Made by a program: the position numbers and the translations under genes. A stretch of DNA of 64,000 bases from Microbotryum silenes-acaulis (lineage: Eukaryota; Basidiomycota; Microbotryomycetes; Microbotryales; Microbotryaceae), in assembly GCA_003665825.1 (NCBI GenBank), contig QPFY01000008.1:1054001-1118000 (forward strand). Reading direction: 5' to 3'. Position 1 is the stretch's first letter; each line of letters begins with the position of its first letter. Below the pieces are notes generated by a model. The model was not told the origin of the DNA. It saw only the letters and a list, made by a program, of their open reading frames with translations, and ran no database searches. Shown here piece by piece: positions 23,342 through 35,291 of this stretch.

Positions 23342-26300
23342 AGCTTGTGGTCAAGGCAAACACTGGCTCGACAAGTGTTCGGAATCGCGCAAGCGAACCA
23401 AGTACCTCGAGCTCAAGAACGCCATGAAGGAACTCCAAGGCTCATCATCGCCTGCGTCCACGTTCGTGGCCACCGAGGAAGCATCCAAGGATTAACACCT
23501 GTCCGTCTTTTCTTCTGCTACGTTTGTCAACATCGGGCCACCGGCGGAAATCCTTCTGCTAGACTCGGCGTCGGCGTGCCACGTCGTCAACGATGCGTCC
23601 TTCTTTGACGGCCCCCTTTCGCCTACCCCGCAAGTCCTGCAAGGTCTAGGGGGAACGGTGAAGGCCTCGGGAATCGGCTCGGTCAAGCTCGTCTCCGATA
23701 ATGGTACCAAGTTCACCCTCAACGACGTGATCTACGCCCCCGAGAGCCCTGCCAACCTCATCTCGGTCCGGGCCTTCGACCGCAAAGGCGTTCGCATCAC
23801 CTTCGAACACGGAGAAGTCGAGCTCCGCACGCCGCAAGGGTGCATCGCCACAGCATCAGCCATCGCGTCCAGCGTTTACAAACTCAACGCTTCGGTCCAA
23901 GCTGCCAGCAAAGGTGCGCTACACACGCTCGTCGCCACCAAGTCCAATAGGCTACCTCTACTTACCCTTCACCGGCGCTACGGCCACGCCTCTGTCCAGA
24001 CACTTAAAAAACTGGCGGCCTCTGGCCAGGTGGAGGGTTTGGATTGGCCCTATAGTGACTTCGAGTGTGAAGACTTCACCTGCAACGCGTGCCTTGCCTC
24101 CAAAGCGCATCGTTTGCCTTTCCCCTCTTCGTCGTCGCATGCCGCGGAACCGCTTGCATTGGTGCACTCGGATGTCTTATCTTTCCCCGAGGAGTCCTTC
24201 GGCCATAAGCGGTACCTCGTCACGTTCATCGACGACTTCTCGAGGAAGACTTGGGTTTACCCCATCGGGCACAAAAGCGAGGTCCTTCCGACATTCAAGG
24301 ATTGGCTTCTGGAGATCGAAAACGCCACGGGTCGCAAGGTCAAAACGCTTCGCTCGGACAACGGGGGCGAGTATGTCTCTACCGCCTTCAACGGCTATTA
24401 CGTGGCTCGCGGAGTTCGTCGCGAATTGACCACACCGTACACGCCCGAGCAAAACGGTCGAGCCGAGCGAGTCAACCGGTCGATCGTGGAGGCACCCTGG
24501 CTCTTCTGTCTCACTCGGGACTCCCACGATCATGCTGGGACAAGGCTGCCATGTGTTACATCCACGTCAGGAACCTATCGCCTCACGCGGCTCTCGGTGG
24601 AGGCATCCCAAACAGTCGTTGGTCGGGCGCCACACCAGGCGTGGAGGGTCTTCGGGCATTCGGTTGTCGCGCCTGGGCCACCGTGCCGGCTCACCGACGG
24701 GACAAACTTGACCCAAAAGGGATCGCTCGGGTCTTCGTGGGTTACGATCGACACGCGAAAGCCTGGCGTCTTCTTGACCCCTCCTCGATGCGTGTGAGTC
24801 TGAGCCGAAATGTGACGTTCGTTGAAACCGAGTTCCCCTTCACGACCGCACCAACCCGCGTGGCGCAGCCACGCATCCCGGGTTACTGCCCCCAGCCGCC
24901 ACCTGTCGAAGCTCCAGCACCGTCGTCGGCTCCAACGCTTGTCGACCCTCCCCCGCGGCCACCTTCCCCAACGCCTGACGAGACACCCGCGTCGCCGGTT
25001 TCGACCAACTCGGCCGACAAAGACGACACCTCGTCGACCACGAGCGCGACGACGGAGCCAGCCGTGAACTTGCCGCAGCCACCTCCGGATCCAGCTCCAC
25101 TCGCCAAAGTCAAGCCAACTTGGGAGTACGGCGACGTCGCCAAGGTTGGTCCCGATCCGGGGAAGTACGGTGAAGTCGACACTCAAAACATCATAGTTGG
25201 CCCCCGGACACGCCGCCAGCTCGTTCCCACCATGATCACGCGGGAACAGCTCGTCGACGGCCCCGACGGACCCACCGCCTCCTTCAAGAGCCTGCTCCTC
25301 GCCTTCGCAGATCACGACTTGACAGTTGTTCGCGATCCGGCCAATTGGGGCGACGTCATCCGATCGGGACAAGAGGACATTTGGGGCGCACTGGCACAGG
25401 ATGAATTCGATTCGCTTCTTAACGATTACGAGGTCTTCGAAATCATTGAATCCGGTGAGCTCCCCGCGGGTGAGATCCTCCTGCGATCGGGCTGGGTGTT
25501 CCGGACTAAACGCAACCAGCATGGCGACATCACCGATTACAAGGCGCGTCTCGTCGCTCACGGATGTGCCCAACGTCCTGGCCTTGACTTCGAGAAGAAC
25601 TACGCCCCCGTTGTCAAATTCACGTCCATTCGAGCCCTCATCGCACTCGCCGCGGCCAACGGCTATCACGTCCATCAGGCCGACGTCAACGAAGTGTACC
25701 TCCACGGCAAACTTGACAAGCCTCTGTACATGCGCGTCCCTCAGGGCATTGACCTGCCCGGCAAGATCCTCAAGCTGTCCAAATCCATCTACGGCCTTCG
25801 CCAGGCCGGCACCATCTGGAACGCTGAGATTGACTCGACTCTGCGGTCCCTCGGATACGTGCCCACCCGGTCCGACATCTGCATCTACCGCCGCGAACAC
25901 AACGGGCACTCTCATTACATTGCCTTGTACGTCGACGACTTGCTTTTGGTTGGCCCCTCTACCGCCGAGATCGACCGGGTGCTCGACGCGTTGGAACTCG
26001 CGTATGGCATCAAATGTCTCGGACCTGCCAAATACATCCTAGGCATCCAAGTCAAGCGTGGACAAGACGGATCTATCACGCTCTCGCAAGAGCGCTACCT
26101 TCGGGACATCCTGGCTAGGTTCCAGTTCACCGATGCCAAGCTGGCGAGTATTCCAATGCAGCCAGGTGTCGTCCTTGACTTCGAGGACTTGTCGGCCACT
26201 CCTCAGGATCGTACGCGCTACTTGCAGGCCATCGGTTCGTTGATGTACGCCGCCGTAGGAACTCGTCCGGACCTTGCCTTCGTGGTCAGCTACCTCGCTC

Positions 26301-26884
26301 GCTTCTTGCAGCAGCCCGGCCCGGAGCATTGAACAGCCATCAAGCAGGTCCTCCGCTACATCAAAGACACGCTGGGCTTGGGGCTCACCTATCGTAAGAC
26401 CAGCCAACCACTCCATGGCTACTCGGACGCGAACTGGGGAGCCTGTCTAACGACCTCGCGATCGACCATGGGCTACGCGTTCATCTTGTCTGGAGCCGCG
26501 ATCGCTTGGTGCTCCAAACGCGAGCACAGGGTCGCCAAGTCTACTACCGACGCGGAGTACCTCTCTCTTTCGTACACAAGCGGTGATGCCATCCACCTGA
26601 GCGAACTCCTGGCTGAACTTGGCGCTCCGGTCTCTGGCCCAGTCGTGCTCTACGGTGACAACCAAGGTTCGCTGGCTCTTGCGCAGCACCCGACCAACCA
26701 TCAGGGGTCTCATCACGTTCGCATCTTGGAACACTACGTCTGCAAAAGGGTTGCTGAGAAGGAGATCGAGGTCCGCTACATCGCCACTGGTGACATGTTT
26801 GCCGATATCTTCACCAAAGCCTTGGGTCCCAAGCCGTTCATCTTCCATCGGGCGAATTTGGGTTTACGAGGTGCAGTGGTATGA
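23337..26884 (+). pseudogene. damaged gag-pol of copia element
   Basis: Coding remnant in one basic frame. A zinc knuckle CX2CX4HX4C lies at 23337-23378, only 26 bp after the LTR, so the usual several hundred residues of Gag before it are missing. A TAA at 23493 precedes the protease motif [12 protein letters not shown]. The GAG-pre-integrase region (LHRRYGH) and the integrase core ([41 protein letters not shown]) follow. The frame shifts by one near 24490. The second frame continues with the integrase tail ([18 protein letters not shown]) and reverse transcriptase ([35 protein letters not shown]). A TGA at 26330-26332 stands where tryptophan is normal. RNase H follows ([32 protein letters not shown]). 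Confidence 0.95.
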
Positions 26885-26885
26885 C

Positions 26886-26897
26886 AGCACGGGGGGG
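26886..26897 (+). other. polypurine tract of copia element
   Basis: Run ending in seven G immediately before the 3' LTR; the plus-strand priming site expected there. Confidence 0.75.
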
Positions 26898-27100
26898 TGT
26901 CAGAGTGTATATTGCTGTTTCATCCCACTTGTCTTCCTGATTATAAATAGTTACTAGTTGTTGATATTAGTCACCTCGCGCGGCTCGTGCCTGCCTCGCG
27001 CGCGCTCCCTTAGTGCCTCTCTTCTTTCTCCAACTATCTTTACTATCATCTTCGGCTCTCGTACTTACGTATCTCGTGCCTCGGCTTCAGGTTCCTAAAA
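26898..27100 (+). repeat. 3' LTR of copia element
   Basis: 203 bp, two differences from the 5' LTR. It is followed by GAGTT at 27101-27105, the right copy of the target duplication. Confidence 0.97.
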
Positions 27101-27239
27101 GAGTTGATGTTGTTATTAAGATGATACGGCACATCAACGGAACAACCAAGCTACGAATGGCCCCCAAGACACAAGAATCACATGAACATATACGATTACA
27201 CAACATTTGAAGTCACCACAACCGACATGAGCCTATTCA

Positions 27240-29833
27240 TCATTGAGCCTCCTTGATCTCGGCGTCGTTCGCTGATCGCACGGGAGAGGTCTTCTTCCCA
27301 GCCTCCATCGATTCCTCTTCGTCGCCTTCCTCGTCCGCCTGGTCGACGGGCGCATCGGGATCAGCAGGGAGGAGCGCGTTGAGGATGGATGCAATAATAC
27401 CAGCGATCAAGAAGGGAGTCGACAAGATCTGCAAGAGGAAGGAAGCACCAAGTCAGTATAGTCCAAGTGGAGAGCGTCTGAGTGAAAGAACAACCCACAA
27501 TGATCAAGGAGTTCTCGAAACCCGTCAAGCTTGGCTTGGTGGTGGTGGACGTGAAGATGTACGAACTCCAATCCGGGACCAAAAGGTTACCAAGACCGAG
27601 CGACAAGGCGGAGGCGAGGATCATGCGATCTCGGCGCGTGAAGGACATGTAGGACAAGACCCTGAAACCCGAGACGGCGACCGAAGCAAAGAGGAAGGTC
27701 GTCACTCCTCCGAGTACGGGCGCGGGAATGGCGAGGAAGATGCCACTGATCTTGGCGAGGATGCCGATGACAATCAGTGTTGCGGCACAGAAGTAGCCCG
27801 CTGTTCGGTTCGCGCAGCGTGTGATAGAAATGACGCCGTTGTTTTGGGCAAAGATGGAAACGGGCGCGTTCATCATCAAGCCCGAGAGGAGACCGTTGAA
27901 GCCGTCGGCGAGGATACCACCTTGGACACGACTATCGAACAAAGGTCCCGTCACCGGTTGACGAGATGCCTCCGAGGATGCAGTGATGTCGCCTGTCGCT
28001 TCCATTGCCAAAGAGATGTAGACGGCCATGAGAGGCAGGATGGAAGGTCCATGCACCTTAAGGGGGAAGGTTCTGGGGGCGCAGAAGCGGGAAATATTTG
28101 TCAGATTGCGCTAATACGCTAGACATCCCGAGATCCAGCCCCCAAAAAACTCACTCTCTCCACAAGAACGTGGCAACGGGGGCTTGAGTGATAGAACTGC
28201 CGTCGATGTAGCCAAGGGGTCCGGCAACAATGCAACCGACAACCAAGCCGAGGATGATACTTCCGCTTCGCATCGCAGGCGAGCCGAAGAACTCGAGGAA
28301 GATGATAGTCAGGAAAGAGAGAAGGCCGAGACCCAAAAAGCGAGGATTTCCCCATTGATAGGCGCGCGGGGCAGTGATGTCGGGGCAAAGAGCGAAGAAC
28401 CCGGTCTCCGGTCGAGTGTGGCAGTTACCACTTCCGCCTCCCCAGTTCAAAAAGCCAGAATCACTGTAAAACATGGTCGCATGAAAAGATCAGTTACGTC
28501 CCCCACCTTTCTCCGCGATAGGAGCAGGACGTGGACTGACCCGATAAGGCTGGCACCAATGAGCAAGATGACGGTGCCGGTGACGACAGGGGGGAAGATC
28601 CGTTTCAAAATTTTGGGCGGCACAAACGCCATGCCCATCTCCAAAAGAGAGGTCAGACACGATGTGCCGAGGCTAACGAAGCAAAGTTCAAATCATCAGT
28701 TCGATGAATCTCGGTACCGACGCGGTGAGACGGCACTTACAGGTAGCCGTACGCCTGAGGGCAGTAACCTCGGACGGTGACACCATTTGCGACCGTCGAT
28801 GGGCAGGTGCCATCAGCGTAGAGGGTGTTGAAGATGGCCGATGCGGTCGAGAGCGTGGCGAACGAGGTACCGACGACGGTGATCAACCCTGTGCCGAGCC
28901 AGTACTTGCGCTTGGTGAAGGGGATGGCGAAACGAGACATTTGGAGCGCCGACAAGAAACCCGAGGCGATAAGCGAGACGGCGACGGCCTGGTTCTGCTG
29001 CGCGGGATTGAACCCGAGCTGGTTGGCGAAGATGATGGGTGGTGTGACAAGACCAGCGAGCATGGCGAGCGCATGCTGGAATCCGCAGATGAGTGCCAGG
29101 AGGATTGGCATTTCCTGATAGAGTGAAAAGAAGTTGGCAAAATCAGGGATCAGCCAAAGGTCCCTCCTGGTGCAACAAAGGCTGCTCGTGGCACGTACCT
29201 GGTCAAGAGCGTAAAAGGGCACGGCACTACACGACCAACGGAAGTGGAAAGCGACGCTTAGTGCCTTGTACTATTATGCAGGGCCGCAATCTGTCGAGCA
29301 CCAAGAGGAAACAGACCTACCGGGCCCGACGCTTCCTGCCTCGACCGACGGAGAATGGCAGCGTTGGCATGCACAGGAAACCGCTGTGATGAAGTGATGA
29401 AAGCAGGTTCGAGGTTTCTGTCAACTGGAGGAGCGTGGTATGCATTGGGTAGGCTCCTTTTCCGAGAAATGGAAAGAGATAACTCACAAATCTGCGAGTC
29501 ACACCCGACATCGGAGAAACGTCGCGTGAAATGGGAGCACCATGTCAGCCCTTGCTCGAAAGCGAATCGCTAGTCGCGTGCCGGATCCGGAGCCGGTGTG
29601 GCCAAGAAAGACGAGCGACGCTGCGTAGACAGGGAGTGGTAGGTAGACTGACCATAGTCGCCCATCCATCCTTCCTTGGTCGTGAGCTTCTTCTTGATCT
29701 GTTGTAGCGAAGGCAGGTGCGCCGCTCCATCACCTTCGTGGGCGTCAAAGTGGTGTTCGTCCTCGGCCGCGGAGGGTAGCACCCTCGCCGTCGACGGCAT
29801 CTCCTTGGCTGAAGGCTGCGAACTCAGAGACAT
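27240..29833 (-). CDS. uric acid/xanthine (purine) permease, NAT/NCS2 family
   Basis: Plasma-membrane proton symporter for oxidised purines, like Aspergillus UapA/UapC. Nine exons: 29833-29653, 29491-29488, 29383-29321, 29226-29199, 29114-28741, 28672-28541, 28463-28155, 28072-27499, 27428-27240, giving 617 residues. The NAT signature QNNGVISITR is at 440-449 and AMEATGDI is near 387. Also present are GWMGDY in the N-terminal tail, ICGFQHALAMLAGLVTPPII in TM1 and GFLNWGGGSGNC. Exon 2 is four bases (ATTT). With the flanking G and C it writes Asp-Phe in GDYDFGFLCMPTLPF, which matches the family, and skipping it shifts the frame. Exon 4 is 28 nt. The C-terminus is acidic (ADEEGDEEE). Which purine it prefers is not determinable here. 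Confidence 0.95.
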
Positions 29834-30923
29834 GCGGTTGCGCTCGACAGGCGGTCAGGTGCTGGGGTGGGGGAGAAAGGGGAGGAGAGGGGAAGACACT
29901 GAGTGGGGGTAAGGGTCAAAGAAAGATCGGAGGGCCAAGACAGTGAGGAGGAAGCAAGATTAGCCCAGATAATAGATAGGTGCTCATCGGACTGCGGGCT
30001 CCACAATCGGAGCGCGAGACTCGCCGAGATAAGCGGCTCCCTTGGGGCTCTAGACGGGCTCCGGCTTGGACCTCGGAGTCGGGACCCACTCGGGTGCAAA
30101 GTCTACAAAGTCGTGGTGACGTGGTTGCGTCCCGTACTGTCTGCTCAGTCGGCCCCAAATTACCTATTCGGCCCCAGCGTCTGAGAGGATAAGCTAATTT
30201 TTGCGTCCCCCGACTCCTTGTAGTGGCTGCCTCGAGTTTTCAACTTGAAGCAACCCGCAAATGTACTCTTCCTGATCTCAAGTGTCTACAATGCGTAGCT
30301 GAGGTACCTATAACACTATGTGACAGCAGGGATATTCTACGCGAACCTTTTGCAATCGGCCACAGTAGTAGGTACTCGGTGATATGCCTTTACCCGGTGA
30401 GCCGCGGGTCGAGTCGTCACGACGTTTTTAGACCTTGGCCGAGGGACGGACAGCGTCTCCGCGATGGCCGCACCCCCGTCATCCCCGGAGGAGCGACAGG
30501 CAAAAGCCGCTGATAGATCGTAGGGACCGGGGACCTACACCTCCGCATATTCCATATCAGATCTCGGTGGGTATCTAACGCTTTCCAAAGCTCCCAGGGC
30601 TGGAGGCCATGTTCTCGATCTCTTGGCGATCTAACCCCCTGTCAGAGGCTTCAGGGATGGTCTCGGATCCGACCTGTTACGCTCCGGCTGACGAGTCTCA
30701 TAGGTAGGGGCCCCAGTCTACGGCAAAGCTTGTGAGATCAAATATCACGGTGGGTTGAGAGATCTCTTCCATAGTCAATAATGACCGTGGCCGACACCTT
30801 CTATCAGACGCCCGGCAAAAAAGTAAGCCCATCTCCGAGGCTCAGGAAAGGCACGTGATCTCGATATGGATCAAACAATCTCAATTACACATCTGTAAAT
30901 TCAGCGCGGAACTTCAAAGACCA
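29834..30923. other. intergenic, 1.1 kb
   Basis: Promoter of the purine permease (minus strand), followed by the 3' side of the ETF-alpha gene. No other gene, tRNA or repeat recognised. Confidence 0.45.
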
Positions 30924-32747
30924 TTACTTCTTCGCTTCTACGACCTTCTTGGTAAGTTCAGGGACGGCTTCGAAGAGATCGGCAACGAGCCCGTGGTCGG
31001 CGACTTGAAAGATCGGAGCATCCGGGTCCTGACAAAGGCGCGAAGAAATGAAAGGACTTGTCAGTCATGAGGCACTTCCATCTAGTAGAAGGTCTCACCA
31101 TACCTTGTTGATGGCGACAATTGTCTTCGAGTCCTTCATTCCCGCCAAATGCTGCAGAGCACCACTGATCCCGACGGCGACGTAAAGGCTAGGAGCGACG
31201 ACTTTCCCCGTCTGCCCGACCTGCTGCGAGTTGTCGGCGTAGCCCGAGTCGACGGCGGCTCGAGAAGCTCCGACGGCGGCTCCGAGCGCATCGGCGAGAG
31301 GGAAGATCATCGAGTCGAAGCTTTCCTTCGACTTCACCCCTCGACCACCGGAGACCACGGCTTGTGCCGAGCCGAGATCGGGACGCTCCGACTTTGTTAA
31401 TTCTTCCGAGACCCATACGGCTTGTTCTGCAAACCATCGTGAGGTAACAGAGTAAGTTCCTGTGAGCCTCGATGCACTCCTTCAGCACCTCGCGACTTGC
31501 CTTTCCCAACCTCCTCGGCAGCCTTGGCATCGACTTCGGTCGCACCCTCGCCACTAACTGCGGCATCCCAAGAGGCCGATCGGACGGTGAAGATCTTGAT
31601 GTCGTCCGAAGACTTGACGGTTGCGATGGCGTTACCGGCATAGATTGGTCGTACAAAGGTGTCGGGCGACTCGATCGCCATTACATCCGAGATCTGCGTG
31701 CATTCAGGGTTGTCTCGCGCTTCGGTCAGATCTTTCGACTATCGTAGAAAGCGAGAGGCGAGGCGCCGACCCCTCCGACTCACCTGCTGGACACCCAAAA
31801 TACCCGCTACTCGAGGGAAGATATTCTTGCCCTGTGCCGAGTGAGCGGTGGCGAGATGGGTAAAGTTGCCCGACTTGACGAGGGCGGCGAGGACGGGCGC
31901 CAACGGTTCGGCGAGAGCGTGGGCCAAAGCAGGCGATGTTCGGTGCAAGAGGGCATCGAGGCCAAGCCTGGTGTTAGAGAGAGACGTAGATAAAGTGATA
32001 TCGGTGAGTCTGTCATTCGGGCGTGCTGAAGTGGCCACTGCACTGTGAAGCACCACATCCGATCCGATCACCGAGCGCCGCGAGGCCAGGATGCGCCGGG
32101 GGTTGTCTACTTCATTCCCGTGATGGGAATTGGTAGTGTTCCAGTTTCTTCCGAACCCACGCATTTCCTATGCCACGTGGCCCTGCTGTGACAGGGTGTG
32201 CTGTACACCGAGCTGCTTCCGGTCCGGACCGACGGCTGCTGGAAGCACTCCCACGACAGCTCACGACAGACGATGCGGTCCTTATGAGATTGCACCGGCC
32301 CAAGAGCGCAAGATCCTCTTGCGATGATACAACGACAATCACTTGGTGACGTGCACTCGCAGCTGCACTACGACCGTTGATTTGGTTACCGACCGCCCGG
32401 CGTCGTTGTCGCCGTCTCGCGCGTCCGAATCGTCATCGAGTGGTGGACTGCCCGCTCTGCGTCGAGTAGCGAGCGAGCGTGCTCTTCCCCAAAAAAGAGC
32501 GGACGTCGAATGTTGGGACTCACTTTTGAGCACCCTCCACGACGGCCTTGGTCGAGGCCTCCTCACCCACGACGAGACCCGTGACGGTGCCGCCAAGCTT
32601 CCTCGCGGCGGTGATGGCATTCAGAGAAGCCGGAACGATCTTGTCGTCCTTGTGCTCGATCAGCACCAACGCCGAGGGGGATGGCGACGTGGCGTACGAG
32701 CGACGCGCCAAGGTGAAGGCTCGAGGAGCGGAGGCGAAGCGCTGCAT
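30924..32747 (-). CDS. ETFA: electron transfer flavoprotein subunit alpha, mitochondrial
   Basis: Mitochondrial-matrix FAD protein that carries electrons from acyl-CoA and other dehydrogenases to ETF-ubiquinone oxidoreductase; partner of ETF-beta. Exons 32747-32524, 31967-31784, 31693-31501 (or -31489), 31426-31104, 31028-30924 give 342 (or 346) residues. A basic presequence ([20 protein letters not shown]) precedes [12 protein letters not shown]. The C-terminal FAD domain carries [32 protein letters not shown] and [20 protein letters not shown]. Intron 3 has two possible donors: a GC donor in strong context (AAAG|GCAAGT) or a weak GT four codons later; both keep frame. Intron 1 is long (556 nt). 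It is divergent from the lipase gene. Confidence 0.95.
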
Positions 32748-33451
32748 GTTGTGAGTGGAGGTAGGGTGGGCGGTGGGTGGGTGGGTAAGCAAGACAGCCG
32801 AGTCGCGGCGGACGGGTGTGTCGGCTGCCCAGTTTCCTGAGCGGCGAGGGCTTTGGCTGATTCGATCGCGATGTATGAGCAGCATTGGTAGTGCTCAGGC
32901 AGCCACTTTGAAACGATGTTAGTCTGAATGGGCTGGTCACCAGTACTATCGAGTCCCCTCTCATGGTGCCTACAGCTAGTGCTAACAGTCTGCCGTTATG
33001 AAAAGCTGATCTGTGCGGGTCGGCGACCGACTCCTACACACCAAAAAACACGGCGAAACCATTCGGTGGAACCCGCAACCGCTTTCCCACGAACTCCATC
33101 TGCAAGCGGACGGCTCAGCAGATCCCAGCTTTCTGCGTTCAGCTCGCCGAGCGCTCCTTTTCGGGGACGCCAGGATTCGCCGAACGGCAGCTGCTGGCGC
33201 TATTACCCCACAGCACGCCCCGGATGCCGGGTGCTCGTGAAGGCCGGCCCCACCTCGCTGATCGCAGAGTCAGGCAGAGCAGAGGCAGAGCCGCGCCAGG
33301 GCCGCTGGAGCGCGCCAGTCGGTTGACAGTCGATGCTCAGGTGGCTCCAAGTTCCAAACAGTTGCGCCAATACTCCTCACCCTTCCTTCCTCTCCACCCT
33401 TCTTTTGCTCAACTAGCCAACCGTCACACCCAAATCTTACTCGCTCAGGTC
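32748..33451. promoter_or_regulatory. divergent promoter region, ETFA / lipase
   Basis: 704 bp between the two divergent start codons, holding both promoters. CT-rich leader before the lipase ATG (about 33370-33450). If the two genes are co-regulated for lipid use, shared sites would lie here, but none was identified by eye. Confidence 0.45.
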
Positions 33452-35291
33452 ATGTCGTCCAACTCGTCCACCGCCTCGATCGAGGGCCCGCAGGGTCTGT
33501 CGTTCTTCACCAAGACCTGGACTCCTCCGCAGGGAACGGCCACCGTCGCCACTGTCTGCTTCGTTCACGGGTTGAGTTTTTTGGCCTCTTCAGCACGGTA
33601 CTTCGAACATCATCACTGACCGCGACGTGTCCATCTCCCACGCCAGCTTCGTCGAGCATTTGCGCCGCTACGATCACGTGTTTGATCGGTTCGCTCAGCA
33701 AGGCCTTGCCGTCTTTGCCTACGATCAGCGTGGTCAGTTTTTGTTCACGGGGAAGGGTGGAATGAGTCATCATAGTTACTGACTTTGAACGCTCTATCCC
33801 CAACCTGCGATCCCCATCTCGTCCCTCCCCGTGCTCCAATTGCCTCATCCGCTTGGGCTTCTGGTGCTCGGCTTCCTTGACCACGGACGGTTCTGGTGTC
33901 CGGCCCGGCTCGCTCCATCTCCCTATTCTCTCTCGACACATTGCGGACCATCTTCACCACGTATTGCTTTCATCTGATCAACTCGTCGTGTTCGTGTTCG
34001 CGTTCATCTTTGTTTGCATATCACGAACTTCGTCTGCACATCGCCACGTCACCGTTATGACTGGACCTCAACGCCTTGCCCCTGACGTCGAACGACCGTT
34101 GGCCCCGCGATGATAGGCTTCGGACAAACGGCCGTGGATCTCGGAGGCAACAATCAAGGCGTCACCTCGTGGCCGCAGCAACTCGCCGACCTCACCTTCT
34201 TCGTCGACCATGCTTCCAAGCTCAACCCCGATAAGCCACTCTTCTTGTATGGTCACTCCATGGGTATGTTCACGCTCAAATCCACCCCAAATTCGCGGAG
34301 ATCGTTCCGCCGGGCTAACCATTACCGAGTGACTTGCTCCGACCAGGCGGCGGATTAGCACTGGCTTTCCCGACGCGTGTCCCTCCCTCAGTTGGACTCG
34401 AAAAGATCAAAGGTGTGATTGCTGGTTCACCCTTGATCGAGCAATCCCCTGGCGTCAAGGCCTCGGCGATCGTCGTCACGCTCGGTGGTCTGGTCGGCAA
34501 ATTGAGCGGATCGCTCACGATGCCCGTTCAAGTCAAGCCGGAGGTGGGTCTATGCTTCATGCAGCGCCGAGGCGATGTTTCCTGCTGTACTGACGGAGTG
34601 TGGCCCTTTAAAAGGATGTGTCAAGGGATCCCGAGGTGGCCAAGGTGTATGCTGCTGATCCTCTCTGCAAGCAACAAGGATCGTTCAGGGGACTGTCGGA
34701 TATGCTCAAAGGGGTCCGTCGCAGCTTCGCCTTGACGAGTGCGTACTTGCTTATCTGACGATGAGAACTTTAATACCATCTTTGATCTGGACAGGGTGAA
34801 GCGTTGTTGAACAAGGATTACAAGAACTGGCCCAAGGACTTGCCTCTCTTGGTCATCCACGGTGAAGATGACAAGGTTAATCCCCCAATAATCGTAATTC
34901 TCGACTAATCAGCCGAGCTGACCCTGCGCGGGTGACTGACTCTCTACAGGTCACTTGGTGCGAATCGAGCAAGAAGTTTGTCGAAAAAGTCCAGAAAGCA
35001 AGCGGCAACGCCGAGTACAAGGGGTACCCAGGATTCTACGTAAGCCTCAGCCTCGATCGGCACGCGGTGAAGTCGAACAAATCTGACCCGCCGCCCCTCC
35101 CGATTCACGTATCGGGCCACTTCATACTGACGTAGCACGAGTTGCACAACGAGGTGAGTCTCTCATTTCAGCGACATCCCAGGATGCTCGAACACTGATT
35201 CGGTCGCATGTCTTCTTGTGTTTCACAGCCCGGAGAAGACAAGTGGATCGTCGTGAAGGACGTGACCGATTGGATCAAGGCCAAGCTCTAG
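33452..35291 (+). CDS. alpha/beta hydrolase, monoacylglycerol lipase-like
   Basis: Serine hydrolase resembling monoacylglycerol lipase (yeast Yju3), releasing fatty acid and glycerol. Nine exons: 33452-33570, 33647-33732, 34117-34263, 34347-34543, 34615-34713, 34795-34875, 34950-35039, 35136-35153, 35229-35291; 299 residues. The nucleophile is Ser116 in GHSMGGG. The likely acid is Asp242 in HGEDDKV, and the likely base is His277 in HELHNE. The HELHNE block is an exon of its own, 18 nt long. The oxyanion region CFVHGFVEHLRRY is at the first exon junction. The donor after exon 5 (GGG|GTCCGT) is weak but is the only one found that yields the conserved LKGGEALL. No signal peptide; cytosolic or lipid-droplet-associated by family. 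Confidence 0.9.

Larger units (their letters stand above)
23108..27100 (+). mobile_element. Ty1/copia LTR retrotransposon, non-autonomous
   Basis: 3,993-bp element with two 203-bp LTRs, a primer site, a polypurine tract and a GAGTT duplication, all in the expected order. The internal part (3,587 bp) encodes a CCHC knuckle, protease, integrase, reverse transcriptase and RNase H, the copia order. The gag body is absent and pol is broken by stops and a frameshift, so this copy cannot be self-sufficient. The LTRs differ at two positions only, so insertion is recent. It sits between two host genes without visibly breaking either. Confidence 0.97.

Noticed and set aside
24575..25915. 446-codon open frame antisense to the copia integrase/RT region
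   Set aside because: Mirror of the pol frame; composition is the reverse complement of the real protein and no motif is present.
27253..28122. 289-codon plus-strand frame over the purine permease
   Set aside because: Antisense to permease exons 8-9, runs through their introns; charged, repetitive composition typical of a shadow.
31968..32523. extra exon inside the 556-nt first intron of the ETF-alpha gene
   Set aside because: The exons on either side already join in phase and give a plausible family sequence; candidate frames inside lack motifs.
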